From Phymorhynchus buccinoides (lineage: Eukaryota > Mollusca > Gastropoda > Neogastropoda > Raphitomidae), in assembly GCA_017654935.2 (NCBI GenBank), contig CM065690.1:27135841-27199840 (forward strand): DNA of 64,000 nucleotides. The letters are read 5' to 3'. Under the pieces are notes generated by a model, which saw nothing but the letters and a program-made list of their open reading frames with translations, ran no database searches and had not been told where the DNA came from. The position numbers and the translations under genes are program-made. This document shows, in pieces, positions 21,627 through 32,900 of the stretch; the stretch's first letter is position 1; every line of letters begins with the position of its first letter.

Positions 21627-24600
21627 TCACTTGGCAATGCCAATGATGCCACAGGCCACGCGAGCTCCGGCATTGCCCGTCTTTTTGCTCTCCTCATCGC
21701 CTCCCTTGCCAAGGTCGTCCTCACGTAGATGCACCTGCAATCACATGCAAAATGCTGAGTCAGTGCTCATAGAGAAGCATCTGCAACATGCATCATTTCT
21801 TCCAGCACTTCAGTCACCATGTCATCTGTTAATTCACAAGATACAGTGGAACCTCCCTTATAAGACCTTCAAAATTCATCCAAAATGAGGTCTTATCAGG
21901 GAGGGGATTTTAATACTTACAAAGAAGGGCAAAGCCTCAGAGAAATAGGTCTTATGCGGGAGGGAGTCTTATAATGGGAGGTCTTATGTACTTGGAAGAT
22001 GTTTATCAATTTTTGTTGTTCAATATCGAATCACACACACACACACACAAAAAAACCCAGACAAATGAAAGCATGGTCCTCTTCAACGTAGTGCACATGT
22101 ATGCTACTAATGAACTAGCATACCAATTAAAAGATGATCAAAATCAATAACGCTATCATTATCAAGTTTTGAATAACTAGCTGAGATGAAGAAGACAAGA
22201 GCAACACTTTATTAACCCTTTTACCGCCAAAGTCGCATTTTAGCACCACAGTGATTTAACACCAATGTCATTAAAACCCTCAAAATCAGGGTCTGTTACT
22301 CAATGATATTGTGTTCCTAAATTTGAGCAGTAAGGATTGACCGTATTCTAAATGTGTCACAAAGAAATCCCACAATATTGCAGATGAAATCTGTTCTACA
22401 GCCAAGTAAGTTTGATGGACATTTTTGGCTGAAATATGGCTGGCGGTGAAAGGGTTAAAGCAAAAAATGTAAAATTACTCAAACATAAATTTGATGGTGA
22501 ATGAAAAAAACTTTGATAAGTCGTTTTTGAGTGTCGTCATAAGAATTTTTTTTAACAAAAGCACAAAAGAGTCAACAACTCCCAAAATACCAATTTTCTG
22601 TTCAGGGCATACTGTAGAACCTCCCTTATAACACTCCCTCCCACATAAGACCTACTTCTCCGAGACATTGCCATTCTTTGTAAGTATTAAAATTACCTCC
22701 CTTATAAGACCTCATTTTGGATGATTTTTTGAAGGTCTTATAAAGGAGGTTCCACTGTATTTGTCTACTTTTATGTACCATATTTTACGGACTATAAGGC
22801 GATACTTTTTCCCCCAGACTAATGTGACTGATAGTAAGGAAAATAAAGTAACAAAATCTGAATTTTGTGTTAAATTTGGGGATGCGGCTTACAATCAAAG
22901 TCCGTAAAATACCATATTCTACCGGTATCCACAATGTGAAAGACAAGTTTGAATGATATCTTTGTTAACCCTTTCATCGCCAATGTCACATTTTTGCACC
23001 AAAATGGTTTAACACCCATGTCACTAAAAGGCATCAAGTCAGGGTCTGTTATCCAAAGACCCTGTTCTCTTCATTTTGGGAGGTGGGGATAGGCCTTACT
23101 TTAAATATGTCACAGAGGAATCCCCAATATTACAGACAGATTTTTTGTCTCTACCCAGGTAAGTTTAATGGATTGTTTTGCTGAAAAATGGCTGGCGGCG
23201 AAAGGGTTAATATGTAATTATTTTTCAAATCATGTTAATAGAAAGAGCCAAAATTATGTCGTCCATGCCAAACTTGAAATAGGAATAAAATCAAAGCTAG
23301 CCAAGACGTTTCAATTTTGTTTTCTGTGTGTTTACTAACTAACCTGTATATTTGCTTCACCTTGTATAAACAAAATCTCAATTTATGCCACAATTCCATC
23401 AAGTGTTTTTCTCACGCCAGTGAATGTGCTAGGAATTTTGAAAACCCGTCCCATCAGCGATAATGCCACTGAACAACCAGTGTGAAAACTAGTCCCATCA
23501 GCGATAATGCCACTGAACAACCAGTGTCACAACCAGTCCCATCAGCGATAATGCCACTGAACAACCAGTGTGAAAACTAGTCCCATCAGCGATAATGCCA
23601 CTGAACAACCAGTGTGACAACCAGTCCCATCAGCGATAATGCCACTGAACAACCAGTGTGAAAACTAGTCCCATCAGCGATAATGCCACTGAACAACCAG
23701 TGTGAAAACCAGTCCCATCAGCGACAATGCCACTGAACAACCAGTGTGAAAACCCGTCCCATCAGCGATAATGCCACTGAACAACCAGTGTGAAAACCCG
23801 TCTCATCAGCGATAATGCCACTGAACAACCAGTGTGAAAACCAGTCCCAACAGCGATAATGCCACTGAACAACCAGTGTGAAAACCTAGTCCCATCAGCG
23901 ATAATGCCACTGAACAACCAGTGTGAAAACTAGTCCCATCAGCGATAATGCCACTGAACAACCAGTGTGACAACCAGTCCCATCAGCGATAATGCCACTG
24001 AACAACCAGTGTGACAACTAGTCCCATCAGCGATAATGCCACTGAACAACCAGTGTGACAACCAGTCCCATCAGCGATAATCATAATGCCACTGAACAAC
24101 CAGTGTCAAAACTAGTCCCATCAGCGATAATGCCACTGAACAACCAGTGTGAAAACCCGTCTCATCAGCGATAATGCCACTGAACAACCAGTGTGACAAT
24201 CAGTGACAACCAGTCCCATCAGCGATAATCAAATGCCACTGAACAACCAGTGTCAAAACCAGTCCCAGTGAAACAAAAGCCAGTGAAAATAGCAATACCA
24301 AAGCCTCTGTTAAAGCAATGTATCACAGGCATAATTGTCAGAGGATCAGAGGATTAAGAATTTCTGACAGAGGATTGGCTTCTCTTGTCAGAGGTTTTGA
24401 CTTTCTATCCAGTGTTATCCTTTGTGTTAAATAGCATTTTAAAGTGATTTATCACTATATTAAGCCTTTTTGGTGATGTTGGGAACTCATTTCAGTGTTG
24501 TCCCTCAAGGGCCTTGATCAGTTGATGGCCATGTTAGCGCAGTTTTCAGAGGATTGGACTTCAGACTATTCTGATGCCTGGTATCAGTCCTAGCTAACAT

Positions 24601-27600
24601 TTACCAGCCCCTGGGACTGACAGGTCAAATATTTTTTCAGTATTTTGGTTTTGCAATCAGTATTTTACTAATAATTACCAGTAAATGTGATTACGTCACG
24701 CTCTTCACAAATATGTTATATTTTTTGTAAAAGCAATCACAAAAGCCAACAGGAATCTCACTTGATAATCATGTCATGAAATGATGTCAAACAAAATTAG
24801 TAATGTCATGGTTAAACTTAAAGGCATTCATGTTCAAAGGAAACTGGTACTCACCACCACACATCTTCCGATGATGGAGTTTGGACCAGTCAAGGGGATC
24901 TGAGCATCGGTGATATCAACTTTAGCCACACCACCCCCAGTCGCTTCTATGTTGCCCAGGTCACCCGCATGTCTAAAAAAAGAAAATATTAAACTGCTCA
25001 TAGAATAAAGTCTGAAACTTTATTAGATTAGCGCTAAAGGGAGCTTGCAAGACACTGATCATATGAAGGTTCAAGTGCTGAAATTATTTACATACATGTG
25101 AATGTTACATGGATTAAAAACTGAATTAAAAGAGAAATAGCTCATTAATGGAGCTCATTAATGGGAGACTTTGTGGGATTTTTTTCACGCCAGATGGCGT
25201 GACACTCGACGTGGGGCTAATCCTCTCTATATTCTTAGTTGGGGATAAAGAGAGAGCGAGAGATAGAGATAGGAGTCCAACCCTGTCTTCTCTCTCTCAC
25301 TACGCCCAACTAAGAATATAGCGTGATAAGCCCCTCTCAAGTGTGAAAAAAATCCCACTAAGTCTCCCATTGAAACTGTAAAGGCTAGTTGTTTCCCCTT
25401 ATTCTATTTTTAATTAGTAATGGAAAATAGACCTGGGCGTGTTATTCACATTAAGATGATATCTTAGAAGTCCTTCTAAAGTCCTATTAAATCCTACTAC
25501 TTTAGAAGGACTTCTAAGATATCATGATAAGTTCTCATACTATCTCAATGTGAATACAGGCCCTGGGTTATACTATAGTGGAATTCCTATTGAACTATTA
25601 AGACATTGAAAATTCAGAATCAGGTCTATCTAGGGACACCATGGTACGATATCAACCCAAAATAGTAAATAAACGCCTCCACTAAAACAAACATTCAATT
25701 AGTGTTCTTTCAGCAGATAAAATACATACATATACCTTTATCAAAAACAAACAACACAACAGCAATAGGAATTGTTCGGAAATAATTAAGGGGAGTATTT
25801 TCAAGGTGTGTGTGAATGATCCCGCCTAGCCGAGTGGGAACAAACAGGAAGTTACATTGGCTTAATTAGCCGTCGCCTCGTGTGTTTGAGTAGACACACA
25901 TGACAAAGAACACAGTGCGTCATTCTAAAGTTGTCGCTAAAGTTGTCATTTATATTGACGTCACATTTTGCAAAGTTCGATCAGTTTGTGGCCACTCGTA
26001 ACCACCCCTCATTTCTCTAAAAAAAAGTTTCCAAGTCGCTCACTCGCATCCAGGTTATAAATCTCTTCAACACCATGTTTGCTACGGTTTGTCCCTCTTG
26101 GTCGAGGTAAACAACTCTAATTTTCACGAAGTTCTCTCCCCTAGTTTTTTCTCTCCAGAAATGTGTGTATTACAGCAACAACCAACCAACCAAAGCAGAA
26201 GCAAAACACACATACACACAGTGACAGAGAGGGACAGACAGACAGAGTGGCTGAAGTCGCTTAACAAAACTCGCTTCATCTTACAGGCATGGTAGTGGGG
26301 GCAAAGTGAGTTTCGCGGAAGAATATCCAACCGATTCTGCATTTCATTTGAAAGATGTTGACTCAAACTAAAATGATAAAGTTGGGCGTCAAAATGAAGA
26401 AGAAAAAGTGGATCACAAATCTGGAAACGTGTGGCGTGAGCTAGGCCATGCGCGATTGGTAACTTTGGCGGGAAGTTGCTTGTTCAGTCATTCACATCCG
26501 GTTCCGCGAAGCGATTGCATAGGTTTTAACACACGTAATTTTTAGGCACCTGAGCGAATTTTTACCCCAGCTTTTTTGTTGTTTGTTTCAAATTTTCACT
26601 TTCGCAGATTTTCAAGGATTCGCGGAGGTCTACCATGCCTGATCTTAACAAAAGTTCCAAGTTTTTTAGTTGTGGATGAAATCTGCTGTAGATCAATTCT
26701 CCTGACTACAGACTAGTTTTCTGTTGTCACTCGTTCATTTCATTTCAATCAGCGCGATCTCACTGAATCATTTACTGATTAGATCTTTCTTATATCGGTT
26801 CGTATGATTTTGCGATCAGAAGTTGGCATCTTTCGTTTTCGCCTAAAAAACGATGCCATTTTGAATGACTGTGATGTAAAACTTCTGTAATGGACTTAAC
26901 TCTGAGTGATGTTTTAAAAAAGGACTCTGTGGCGAGTTTCATCGATCTTACTTTTAGTTTGTATTGAGTGTTTTAGTCGGTTGTTAGCAAATGTTTTACG
27001 CAAAAGTGGCATTAGACCTGGATCGGCCGGTCGTAAAAATGGTTGGTTAAAAATGTTCAGGTCGTATCTTAGAGGGGGTTGTAATAGAGATGGTCAACTG
27101 TACAATTGGACTCAAAGTCTCCTCACTTCTGTTACTATGTATCACTGTGCTTAGATATTTCTTTCCTCCTCATCTCTAAGCTGAACACTTATTTTTAGAT
27201 GGTTTGTCTAAAGTTAAGTTTAAAGTTCAAACTCCCTGGGTATATGATTAATAAGATAACAACAAATATGTTTGGAAACGATACATAACGTAAAGAAAAA
27301 GTATTGTACCGTATTTTACGGACTATACGGCAATACTTTTTTTTTTTTACTGAGACCCATGTGCCTTATAATGTGACTAATAATATAGTAAAAAGAAAAC
27401 ATAATAACAAAATCTGAATTTTGTGTACAATTTGGGGGGTGGTGCGCCTTATAATCAGGTGCACCTTGTCCGTAAAATATGGTACCCAGTATGGTATGTA
27501 TAAGTGTTTGAACCTCTGAGACACAACATAGGGACAGTAAATATTTAGTGTCAAGACTGGTTGTTAGCCCATCCAAAACACTATGGCTAATTGTTCTTCA

Positions 27601-28407
27601 CCTGTTTTCATCGCTGGGCCCTCCATGCTGCTTTCCTGAAGGGTTAAAGTGGCTGCCAGCCGATACACAACCTGTCCAGGCAGACAAAAGTCAGTTTACT
27701 TCAAAGAAATGGTAAGAATACTATGGGGATTAACTCATTCTCATTCAAGTCGTTCCGGCCATATATGTCCGGAATTAATAGATAGCTGTCAATTTGATGC
27801 ATTTGCTTCAAGGGAAGTAAATTTGTGTGCACACTAATACCTGGTCACTTCTAAACTCGCTTCGCTCCCTAAGACTACAATTTTGCATCTGACTTTGTTT
27901 TTGTAGTGGTTTGTTGTGGGAAAACAATCAGTGTAGTTTTTCTATATAAAGTCTAATAGTCTATATATAAAAGAAAAGTCTGATCTACCACCTATGTCTA
28001 AAACCTGAAGTAAAAACATGTAATCTTCTTTTATTTCTCCTTTTGTTTATGTACGTTTTGTTTGTGTGTATGGCTGGAGTGATTTGTGAGTTTTTTTTAA
28101 TAATTCAAAACCGTTGCGATGCGAATGAGTTAAACGATGCTCCAACTGTGTGTGTGTGTGTTTTCTATTAACTTTTTCATTCTGTGCTTGGAGAAGTGGA
28201 AAGAACCTTTAACAATTAACATGAATCATCCATCACTGGTGGGAGATTGCCATGTTAGTACCAGCCGGGGAAAACCATGAGTGCAGCCCGTAACATATTT
28301 CACATACCATTTGAGACATCCCCAAACTCATGGATGTGGAAGCCATGTTTCCCCTCACTCAGTCCGCAGACCTCTCCTGTGACCTTGGTGGCCTTGCCCT
28401 CCCCCTC
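21627..28407 (-). CDS. SOD1: SOD-A': inverted copy of Cu/Zn SOD, exons 2-5 (exon 1 missing)
   Basis: Minus-strand copy of SOD-A in the right arm. Coding exons are 28308-28407 (exon 2), 27602-27671 (exon 3), 24855-24972 (exon 4) and 21627-21734 (exon 5, stop at 21627-21629). Exon lengths (100, 70, 118 and 108 nt), phases and splice sites equal those of SOD-A, and all metal ligands from H46 to H120, C57/C146 and R143 are kept. Exon 1 should lie upstream on this strand, beyond the N gap at 28501. The sequence right of the gap does not match SOD-A intron 1 or exon 1. It is therefore either a truncated duplicate, a functional gene with exon 1 elsewhere, or the second allele of SOD-A joined by the assembler. 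Confidence 0.93.
21842..21991. mobile_element. Right-arm TA-flanked MITE (mirror of copy 3)
   Basis: Mirror of 13726-13875; TACAGTGGAACCTCCC at the left. Two or three substitutions distinguish it from the left-arm copy. Confidence 0.75.
22216..22454. mobile_element. Right-arm piggyBac-like MITE
   Basis: Mirror of 13259-13498, with TTAA at 22212-22215 and 22455-22458. Confidence 0.85.
22610..22759. mobile_element. Right-arm TA-flanked MITE (mirror of copy 2)
   Basis: Mirror of 12955-13103, running TACTGTAGAACCTCC to GGAGGTTCCACTGTA. Confidence 0.8.
22777..22919. mobile_element. Right-arm TATTTTACGGACT MITE (mirror)
   Basis: Mirror of 12798-12938, with terminal CCATATTTTACGGACTATAA and GTCCGTAAAATACCAT. 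Confidence 0.8.
22979..23206. mobile_element. Right-arm piggyBac-like MITE (second)
   Basis: Mirror of 12506-12746, with TTAA at 22975-22978 and 23207-23210. Confidence 0.85.
23442..24266. repeat. Right-arm 44-bp minisatellite, 18 copies
   Basis: Mirror of 11461-12276. The copy number is also 18, and the ATAATCATAATGCC insertion variant sits at the matching place (about 24079). However, several units carry different sub-types (GTGACAAC versus GTGAAAAC), so the arrays are in register but not identical. Confidence 0.95.
25161..25371. mobile_element. Right-arm copy of type A foldback MITE
   Basis: Mirror of 10348-10557, with ATGGGAGACTTTGTGGGATT at the left. Confidence 0.8.
25432..25567. mobile_element. 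Right-arm copy of GGCCTGTATTCACATTGAGA MITE (copy 1 mirror)
   Basis: Mirror of 10154-10286. It ends CTCAATGTGAATACAGGCCC. Confidence 0.8.
27307..27484. mobile_element. Right-arm TATTTTACGGACT MITE (copy 1 mirror)
   Basis: Mirror of 8231-8408, in intron 3 of SOD-A'. Confidence 0.8.
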
Positions 28408-28500
28408 CTGCACAACCAACCAGCCAGTCAGTGGGCGGAAAGTCACAGTATTACTGCCTTAAAGGGAAAACTACTGATCCCAGGGATCGGGTATACACTG

Positions 28501-29000
28501 NNNNNNNNNNNNNNNNNNNNNNNNNNNNNNNNNNNNNNNNNNNNNNNNNNNNNNNNNNNNNNNNNNNNNNNNNNNNNNNNNNNNNNNNNNNNNNNNNNNN
28601 NNNNNNNNNNNNNNNNNNNNNNNNNNNNNNNNNNNNNNNNNNNNNNNNNNNNNNNNNNNNNNNNNNNNNNNNNNNNNNNNNNNNNNNNNNNNNNNNNNNN
28701 NNNNNNNNNNNNNNNNNNNNNNNNNNNNNNNNNNNNNNNNNNNNNNNNNNNNNNNNNNNNNNNNNNNNNNNNNNNNNNNNNNNNNNNNNNNNNNNNNNNN
28801 NNNNNNNNNNNNNNNNNNNNNNNNNNNNNNNNNNNNNNNNNNNNNNNNNNNNNNNNNNNNNNNNNNNNNNNNNNNNNNNNNNNNNNNNNNNNNNNNNNNN
28901 NNNNNNNNNNNNNNNNNNNNNNNNNNNNNNNNNNNNNNNNNNNNNNNNNNNNNNNNNNNNNNNNNNNNNNNNNNNNNNNNNNNNNNNNNNNNNNNNNNNN
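28501..29000. other. Assembly gap of exactly 500 N
   Basis: A run of 500 N, a conventional scaffold-gap size rather than a measured length. It falls exactly where the inverted repeat ends, so the right end of the palindrome and exon 1 of SOD-A' are unresolved. ORFs that cross it are meaningless. Confidence 0.99.
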
Positions 29001-29708
29001 CTCTCTCTTCTTCTTCTCTCTCTTGCATCTGTTACAGCAGTCGTGCAACAGGGTCTAAACTCTGATAAACATACAACCAGCTGCACATTGTCAAGAATAA
29101 ATATTTGTCCTCCACACTCTGCCCACCAAATGTTGGTGTAGTACACTTGAGTTGTGCTTTAATGGCTTATGCCCTTGTCTACGGCACCCATTTTGAGGTG
29201 TGTCGGGATATAGGGCTGGTTCCATGGATTTGCACGACAGTTCGTATGACAGCTTGACATACAACCATTCCACAATACATGATTTACTTCTTTTTGCATT
29301 TCATAATGTTATGTGTCTTTCCTTCTCGTCATATCATTCCAAATTACCTGCATTTCACTACTCATATTTCATCCCATATCAACATATTGACAACAAGCGC
29401 AAACGTAACAAAATTAAAAGCACCTATTACTATACACAAACAGAATGATAAAGAGAAAAAAAATAATAATATAAGCAATCAGTTTTTCAAGCTTAATTCC
29501 AATGTATAACATCAATCATTTTGAAAAGCAGTTTTTATAACCATAGTATTCATCAAAGAGAGGTTTTTTCCCTCATTACTAACTACAAGACAACAGACTG
29601 ATACCAATTACAAATAATTAACATGAACATTCGCAGTGAATAACCAATATTTTAATATGAAGAGATTACATGCATGATAGGTGCAAATATGGCATCATCG
29701 AGATTTAA
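29001..29708. other. Non-genic sequence right of the gap
   Basis: Unique AT-rich sequence with a CT/TTC run at the gap edge. It has no similarity visible to SOD-A intron 1, so it is not a continuation of the palindrome. Confidence 0.5.
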
Positions 29709-29979
29709 CTCCTTTCACCGCAAGACATTTGTCATAGCACCAAAAATACATATCCCATTAAAACTCTAATCCCAGGTAGATGGCTAAAAACAAATGTCTT
29801 GCAAACACTGTTGGAATTACTCGTGCACATATATAACAATCCTACCTCATCAAAATTAAGAAAATAGGGTCTTTGGATTTATATAGGTCTGGATTCTGGA
29901 TGTTTTTTAGTGACTACGGGTGTTAAAAAATCATAAAACCATTGGTTATGCTAAATTTGCGACATTGGCGGTGAAAGGG
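29709..29979. mobile_element. piggyBac-like MITE flanked by TTAA (diverged)
   Basis: TTAA at 29705-29708 and 29980-29983. Ends CTCCTTTCACCGCAAG and CATTGGCGGTGAAAGGG. About 271 bp, outside the palindrome, so an independent insertion of the family at 12506-12746. Confidence 0.75.
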
Positions 29980-29983
29980 TTAA

Positions 29984-32900
29984 CACCCGATGCGTTAGTG
30001 TTTACGATGTGTAAACGTGTCAGATTTTGTAATATTGGTATAGTTGTCTGAGGACGTTCCATGAGGAATCACTATACGATTGTAATCCACAGTAAATTCT
30101 CGGAAAATACTATCAATTAAGTGTAGATAATTCTTGTCGACAACGCTAGGTAAAATAACCTTGCTAGTTTTGTTGTTTTTAGAAATTATATGTTCTCTTT
30201 AAGACCTTTAACATACTACATGATTGACGAGCCGTATCTTTATTAGTTTTGTGTAATTTTCAAAGACGTTTTTGTTTGGTAATGAATAAGAAGCTTGAGC
30301 GCGTCGTTTCAGAATCATAGTAGATACTTGATCTTTTTCTAGATAACGGGGAGCAACTCTTATATAGATAATTCTAAATTCTAGATTGTCACTAGAAGTA
30401 TTATGTTTTATTGCGTGATTATTGATATGTACAGGAATCTTCAGATGAAATCGTTGCACTGTTATCATCACCTCGTGTTTATATATTTAGTTGAGAACTT
30501 ATGTGAAATGCATTTACAATTCAGTGCTCTCTTCTGTTGACCCGTCGAGATGATCGAGGAACACATATGAGATGTTAGATGTCTTGTGGCATGTGTTCTT
30601 GCGCATTTGAATCTGGGAGATCATTCAGTGAGTCACTGTCTAGGAAATAGGTATCTTAGGAGATGTAAGATTGTTAGGCGTGTGTTGTGCATTGATTCAA
30701 GTGTAGCTCGTATTCACGAATAGTGTTGTTAGTGCAACATTGAGTAGTATGAAATAAAAGAAGACATTCTTGTGTGAATGTCCTTCGTGTTTGAGCTGCA
30801 GAGGATACAAGGTTTGGAGAGGAACAGTTACATAAACCCATACCTGTTCTACCACTATGTATCTCAATAGTGTACCAGTAGTTCATTAACTATTATAGGT
30901 CGTGGACATAGACTGTGTCAGAAAAGGTACTTTAGCCAAGTCGGTTCACACAAACTCTCTACAATTCCACCCTGCAATTCGTAAACACCCACATAGGCAC
31001 ACACTGACATCACAGACAGGCAACTCCCATCACCCCCACTATCCCCACACCACAGGATCCTAAGACTTACGCTAAAGAGTACGAACTAAGTAACGAGTTA
31101 CATGAAAAAATTAACAAATAGGTTAAGACAGTAACAAAGTGTAGTATTAAATGTGTTAGAGTGGTACTACAGGCCTGAGCACAATAAACTTATTTCAAAC
31201 CTTCTTTGCCCTTTCAAGAAACACATCAACCATTCTGGAAAAGCAAAAAAAGATGGGGGGGCGGGGAGATAGTAAAAACACAATAAAACCAATCCTGTGC
31301 AGTTTTAGATTTCATGCTCTCCATCCCCACCCTGCCTGATAGTTCCATTGCCTCTGAGCATTTACATTGTGGTAGGTATGTACAAGATCATCTTGGTAGA
31401 AGATAATGTTGTTCTTTGCGACGTATAAAAAGTATTTAATCTTGGAAACTCGATGGCCAGGTTCGCTTTTTCGCGCTCATTGGTTTGTCTTATTTATCCC
31501 TTTTGCTAGGCTAACGGCTACATTTCATCGTGATCGTCACACACTTCTCACATATCACCACTTTGTTGCACAAGTTGGGCATGCAAGAAGAATGCCGTGC
31601 TCGAATTTCGGAACATGGGTTACATCCTGCACACAATACTCTTCTTTGTGTTCAGCCACACCAGTGCTCATATTATAACTGTTGAAACAGTTAGGCCCTT
31701 TTGTTGTGAATGTGCATTCAATTCTTTAAACACAGCAATGGTCCGTATGTCGCGAAGACATGCATGTCTGCAAAGATCGTTGTGCACACGTACAAGCCAT
31801 AATTTTCACTAAGGCACACAATATTATGTAGGCCACAATCCAAAAATACAATAAAAAAGAGAGGAAGCATCTCTAGACAGAACGCTCAAATTCAAGTTCT
31901 GTACATGACATTATATGTAAAGCAGGACGAACGGAAATGAGCTATCGATCACGTAAAGCATAGATTAGCGATGTTATCAATGTCATCATCATATTTTTAT
32001 TACCCATCTAACCAATCCCTGAAAAATATTATTAATCCAGGAAAATCTATGGACCGGCTCTCTTTTGTCCCCTTCTATCTCTTCTTTCCTCCCTGTCTTC
32101 ACTTTCCTTTTCCTCTCTTTCTCCTTTCCATCTCTCCCCGTCACTCTTCTTATTGTCGTATATTTATTTTCATGCCAGTAGTTTCAAGCTCCCAAGGAAT
32201 ACACCTTCACTTTCTTTTACTTAGTTTATCAAACATTTTAAATTATCCTCTCAGCTTTCTCAGACCTTCTTCTTCTTATTGACGGATTGTTTATCCTGCC
32301 CCACACCTCCAAAGTATGTCTCGTTTAGACTGCAAGTGGTGCACACGGATGTGCTGTAGTTTGCGACTCTTTGTTGAGTCTCACATAAAACTCAAGATCT
32401 GTTCAGACTGCAAGAACATGTTTTGATCACAATGTCAATTTCTCTATGCTGAACAAATGAACCCTCTCTTATGTTCATGCATTCATCTCTTACAGTTGTT
32501 TCCAGTATATTTTGTTATTACCCACTACTGATATTTTTACAGCTGGTGTCGTGTGTGTGTGTGTGTCTTGGTGTGTGGGTGTGATGCATTCTCATCTCCA
32601 TCTTGTGAGTATGTGATTCCTAGCTTGTACCTGAATAGATCTCCCTCTTGGTCTGTGCTAGTGCAAGTGTAGTGCGTTTCCACGCGTGAGTGCGTGCGTT
32701 TTCGCGTGAGTGCGTGCGTGCGTGTTGTTCTTTTCCTTTCCTTCTTTCTTCACCATTGTGTGTGTGTTTGTGTACATGTGTGTGTGTTATACATGGTGTG
32801 TGGTGGGGGGGGGGGTCCTTGTGTATGTGATGCGCGTTGCTCCGCTGCGCATGTGTGTATAATACACGAGTATGTATCTAACCAATTGTTATATTTCATC

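Larger units (their letters stand above)
17862..28500 (-). repeat. Right arm of giant inverted repeat (about 10.64 kb)
   Basis: Reverse complement of 7220-17860, meeting it at a single spacer base (17861). Divergence begins almost at the centre: left TATGTACTGC corresponds to TATGTACGGC here, and left CCCACCCAC to CCCCCCAC. The arm therefore comes from a second, non-identical molecule or allele, not a simple copy of the same read. It contains SOD-A' exons 2-5 on the minus strand and ends at the gap. Confidence 0.97.

Noticed and set aside
28330..29146. ORFs of about 200-240 residues across the N run
   Set aside because: They consist mostly of X from the gap.
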